A stretch of 64,000 bases of DNA from NCBI GenBank assembly GCA_003290165.1, contig QNQO01000530.1:124001-188000 (forward strand). The letters are read 5' to 3'. The translations under genes and the position numbers were made by a program. Below are positions 60,707-64,000 of the stretch, in pieces (positions within the stretch are counted from its first letter, which is position 1; every line of letters begins with the position of its first letter). The DNA is from Berberis thunbergii. Taxonomy: Eukaryota > Streptophyta > Magnoliopsida > Ranunculales > Berberidaceae. Under the pieces are notes generated by a model. That model was not told the origin of the DNA. It ran no database searches and saw nothing but the letters and a program-made list of their open reading frames with translations.

Positions 60707-63371
60707 ATGAAAATGAAAGAATTTAGTGAAGTTGATGATGTTAAAAATGAATATTCTAAGGGTTTCAATGAGGGTGAAGAAGAAGATCAATCCAAAAAGC
60801 AAGGACAATCCTTTTCGATGGAGGTAATTTGCCAAAAAAACTTCATTTATTTTGCATGTAAATTTTATTTATTTTGTATTTTTTCAAAATAAGTGATTAA
60901 TTTTTTATGGTGCAGAGGAATTTATAATGGATGTAATAGACATGGAGATGTCTTTTAACGATCTTAAAAGCCCGGCGATGAGCCACTTAGAAGTAACCAC
61001 CATTATATTGTTAAGTAAATTAAAATATGATGATAATGTTGTTATTAAAATTTGATGATAATGTTGTTATGAAACTAATTGTAAATTGAATCATTATGCA
61101 AAAAGTTGATGATAATGTTGACAATAACAATGAAGAAAGAGTATTGGTATTCGTAGTCGATGACAGTCATTTATTTGTTATGGACGAGGTATATAAGTTT
61201 TTACTTAGTTTCATTTCACCATTTGTCATTATTATAAATATATTGTTAATTATTAACATGTTATAATTTTTTTTAGGTATTCTCATCAAGGTCTGCACGG
61301 ATAGGTTGGATACAAGAGATCGGTAGGGATAATAACATGGTCATTACTATCACTAAATCGAAACCGGCTAATCAAATAATGAAGGGAAGAGTCCCATTTC
61401 GTTGTGAAGGGGAGAGAAGCCTAATAAAAGGTTAAAGAATCTTATTCAATCCAGCAGTACAAAGAAGTGTGGGTGGAAATTTGGGTTTAAAGGGGTCGCA
61501 TTGGAGAATGACCATTGGAGATTGCAAGTGAGACGTGGAACCCACAATCATCCTCGATCAGAGTCACTCATTGGTTATTCGCTTGCTGGAAAATTGAACG
61601 TAGAGGGGATTATTTATGTGAGGAATTTGGCGAAGGCTGGTGTGAGCCCTCAGAACATCTTGTCTCGGGTGAAAGAGAAGTCGCTGAATAATACCTCAAC
61701 TCGGGTCAAGGCTATTGAGCAAGTTTTCCCCAAGTCAAGGAGATTAGTGTGCACATGGCACATCAATACAAATGTGGAGAAAATTGTAAGAAACACTTTG
61801 AGGACAATGACCGGTGGACCGACTTTATAGTTTATTTTCAGAATTGTATAGATCAAGTTCAGAAGAAAAATGGAACAAGGCCACAATTTCGTTTAATAGA
61901 AGATGGGCAAAATACCCCAAGTATTTGGAATATCTCAAGACAATCTGGTATCCCCATAAGGAGTACTTTGTCTATGCATGGACGGATAAATGTATGCATT
62001 TTGGACGACGCACAACAGGTCGAGTTGAAGGTGCATACTCGAAGTTGAAGCACTCGTTGGAAAACTCCCAGGGAACATTTCTTAATGTCTGGAAAAATAT
62101 ACATGAAATGATCGAAGTCCGACTGATTGAGATAGCGTCATCATTCCAGTATAGTCTGACGAAGTCCAAATGATCGAAGTCCAACTGATGGAAAAATATT
62201 TTCCTTACTTCATGGGTTGGTGGCGTACAGGGCAATTGATTTGGTAAATGCAGAAATTTTGAGGAGCGAAAGTGTGGGGGTTGACCTTGTAAAGTGTGGT
62301 TGTGTGCTTCGAACGACGCATAGATTACCTTGCGTTCACAAACTTACAGGTTATCTAACTCCCACAGAGCAAATTTCAGTACGCACCGTTGACAAGTATT
62401 GGTTGCAGCTTGGCACAACACATATTCGTGAATGTGGCGATGTAATTATAGACCCAGTGTTCGATGCCCTTATGAATAGGTTCAATGAGTTAAGTCTTGA
62501 TCAGAAGTTGGTCATGAAGAGGAAACTTATCGAGTTGACTTCTCCAGGTGACATTGCCATGGTTGAACTAGCAACACCTTTGGCTGAAATGGGAGACCGA
62601 AAATGAAGAAGTTGGCTAAGCAAGAGAAGTTCACTAAAAGGGATCCCTCGGGTCACGAATACGCCATGATACAAGAAGAAATGAAAGGCAAGAGTAAGAA
62701 AGTATCAGTCAAAAAGAAGAAGATGATAATTCATAACAATAGATTGATGCGGCAGATTTCGTCTTGGATACAGGATTATGTTTACGTCGGTGTCAACGTC
62801 CCAGGCGACGATAACTTTGGCTTCCGATGCATTGCCAAGTTTCTTCAATATGATGACGAAAACTATTGGAAACAAGTGCGAAAAAAAGCTACTGATGAAG
62901 CTTGAGTGTAATGCAGTGTTGTGGCTTGCAATGCGGCACGAGGAAAGGGTAAAGGTTGTGAAGGACGCTTTGGTGATTCCAAAAAATTAGGTGCGGATTG
63001 ACAGGGAAAATTGGTTTATGGATCCCGACATGTTAGAGCTTGCAGCAACCCATTACCAGTGTGTATTTGTTTGTTATGGGAACCAAATCACGACTTGTTT
63101 TCCCATTGTTTACCCAACCCCACATTTTGACTCAGGACGCGTATGTTTCATGGCACACTTGGCTCAGAGTAGTCATTATATCATCATGCAATCGAACCCA
63201 CCATTGCCCCCAACAATACCAACCTAGCTGTGTCAAATGTTTCCTTCGGCTTGGTTGTTGAAGAGTTCTTTTGATGTCCAGCTTGGTATTGGTGCGACGA
63301 TCGTCAACAAGTTTAATGAGAATAATAAGAAGAACGCAAAGAAGTCGACCGAGGTGGTGACCATAGATTGA
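60707..63371 (+). pseudogene. MULE transposase–OTU protease gene, degenerate
   Basis: A Mutator-like element coding region with an OTU cysteine-protease tail. Exon 61096-61188 splices in frame (GAG|GTATAT .. TAG|GTATTC) to 61277 onward, encoding VFSSRSARIGWIQEIGR, the FAR1-like DNA-binding start. RGTHNHPRSES follows. Then VKEKSLNNTSTR jumps directly to VKAIEQVFPKSRRL, so roughly 150 codons holding the DDE catalytic core are missing. Later pieces include TDKCMHFGRRTTGRVEGAYS, a SWIM finger CGCVLRTTHRLPCVH (62294-62340), and the OTU domain (62770-63230), where DDNFGF replaces the catalytic D(G/D)NCGF while SSHYIIM keeps the His. Frameshifts occur near 61780 and 61860, stops near 61434, 62171 and 62903. 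It is neither an active transposase nor an active protease. Confidence 0.85.
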
Positions 63372-64000
63372 TGCACATATTGTATATTGCTAACAATTTT
63401 ATGAAAAACTGTAAATGACAAATGTAAATGAAATTTGAAGCAATGTTTTGTAAGACAAGTCACCGTATATTTTTTTGTCAAGGAAGATTTGTATGTTTCG
63501 AGAATTTGTTAATATATTACACCGAATTTCACTCTTATCACATTGATATTTTGTTTATGTTTGATGTGAGAATGCGACTTTGCGAAATTGGTAAAAAAAA
63601 TCATATAAAAAAAAGGTGAAAATGACTGTAAAACATGCGACAAGTAAGCTCAATCTAAGCCCATGGAACTATCACATGGAGGTTTTAGGTCAAAAACTTT
63701 TGAAACTAAGTATAAAATTGAATTAGTTTGAAAAAACTTTTGAAATTTTTTGTTATCAGAAAAATTTGCAGGATTTCAGGTCTGTTCGCAGTGGGCAGCG
63801 ACCAAACACACAAAGCTCGCATTGGCCACGACAGAAGGGTTGAGTTTTTTCAAATTTTTATTGTTTGCATCAGGGAATGCAAATATATTGGTATAGTTTG
63901 CAGCATGTATTGCACAAATGTGGGAGTCATCGCAGCATAGTTTGCGCATAAATAAAAAAACATTTGCATTTTATGCTGTGAACAGTAAAAAAATTTATGT
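63372..64000. other. 3' flank of MULE relic
   Basis: AT-rich; no terminal inverted repeat could be paired with the region left of 60.7 kb, so the element's limits are unknown. Confidence 0.4.

Noticed and set aside
1..64000. CRISPR array or bacterial operon
   Set aside because: No regularly spaced direct repeats with unique spacers. The repeats seen are microsatellites, minisatellites or transposon ends in a plant genome.

Overview
This 64 kb window is nuclear DNA of a flowering plant, most likely a eudicot. It is AT-rich, its genes carry many introns with GT..AG borders, it holds a plant-type tRNA-Gln, and it is full of plant transposons (Copia, hAT, MULE, PIF/Harbinger, TRIM, tRNA-derived SINE, RTE and L1). 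There is no bacterial operon, CRISPR array or organellar feature. Two host genes dominate, both on the minus strand: a long VPS8 gene (20221-41178) and a GRAS regulator gene (46088-47790). One tRNA-Gln(CUG) lies at 18652-18723.

Left part (1-15.1 kb): a Tourist-like foldback MITE at 1492-1809 and a possible 5' gene fragment near 3.2-3.85 kb (minus). From 4813 to 15057 runs a dead plant nuclear copy of the peptidoglycan-type ligase MurF. Its exons are interrupted by stops and frameshifts. Intron 1 holds a complete but decayed Copia element (5964-11673, minus strand, AAGTT duplication) and a SINE. The last intron holds a 1.46 kb element with ends of the form GGGGGTATTCAATT.

15-20 kb: a decayed OTU-protease fragment of the kind carried by MULE transposons, a non-autonomous hAT element, a second SINE copy, the 5' stub of an LTR retrotransposon, and the tRNA gene.

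20.2-41.2 kb: VPS8, the RING-bearing subunit of the endosomal CORVET tethering complex. I could join 19 exons by splice signals. Every phase agrees and the sum is 5958 nt (1985 residues plus stop), so this gene looks intact. Its introns hold an hAT MITE, L1 and RTE LINE remnants, a large AAT microsatellite and local tandem duplications.

41-48 kb: two short foldback elements with MULE-like 9-bp target duplications, a 2 kb segment that looks like a solo LTR or LARD and contains a 41-bp minisatellite, then the GRAS gene, which has one apparent frameshift between its N-terminal region and an otherwise complete GRAS domain.

48.9-64 kb: a second, younger Copia element (48886-53704, CATTT duplication) whose frame is broken mainly by C-to-T type stop codons; two more hAT elements with perfect 8-bp duplications; a TRIM element whose internal region is only 68 bp; and a degenerate MULE transposase-OTU gene (60707-63371) with its transposase core deleted and its protease cysteine lost. 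The host genes have no operon-like relation to each other. The clearest stories are the death of the MurF copy and the dense layering of several transposon types, most of which I could delimit to the base by their target duplications.
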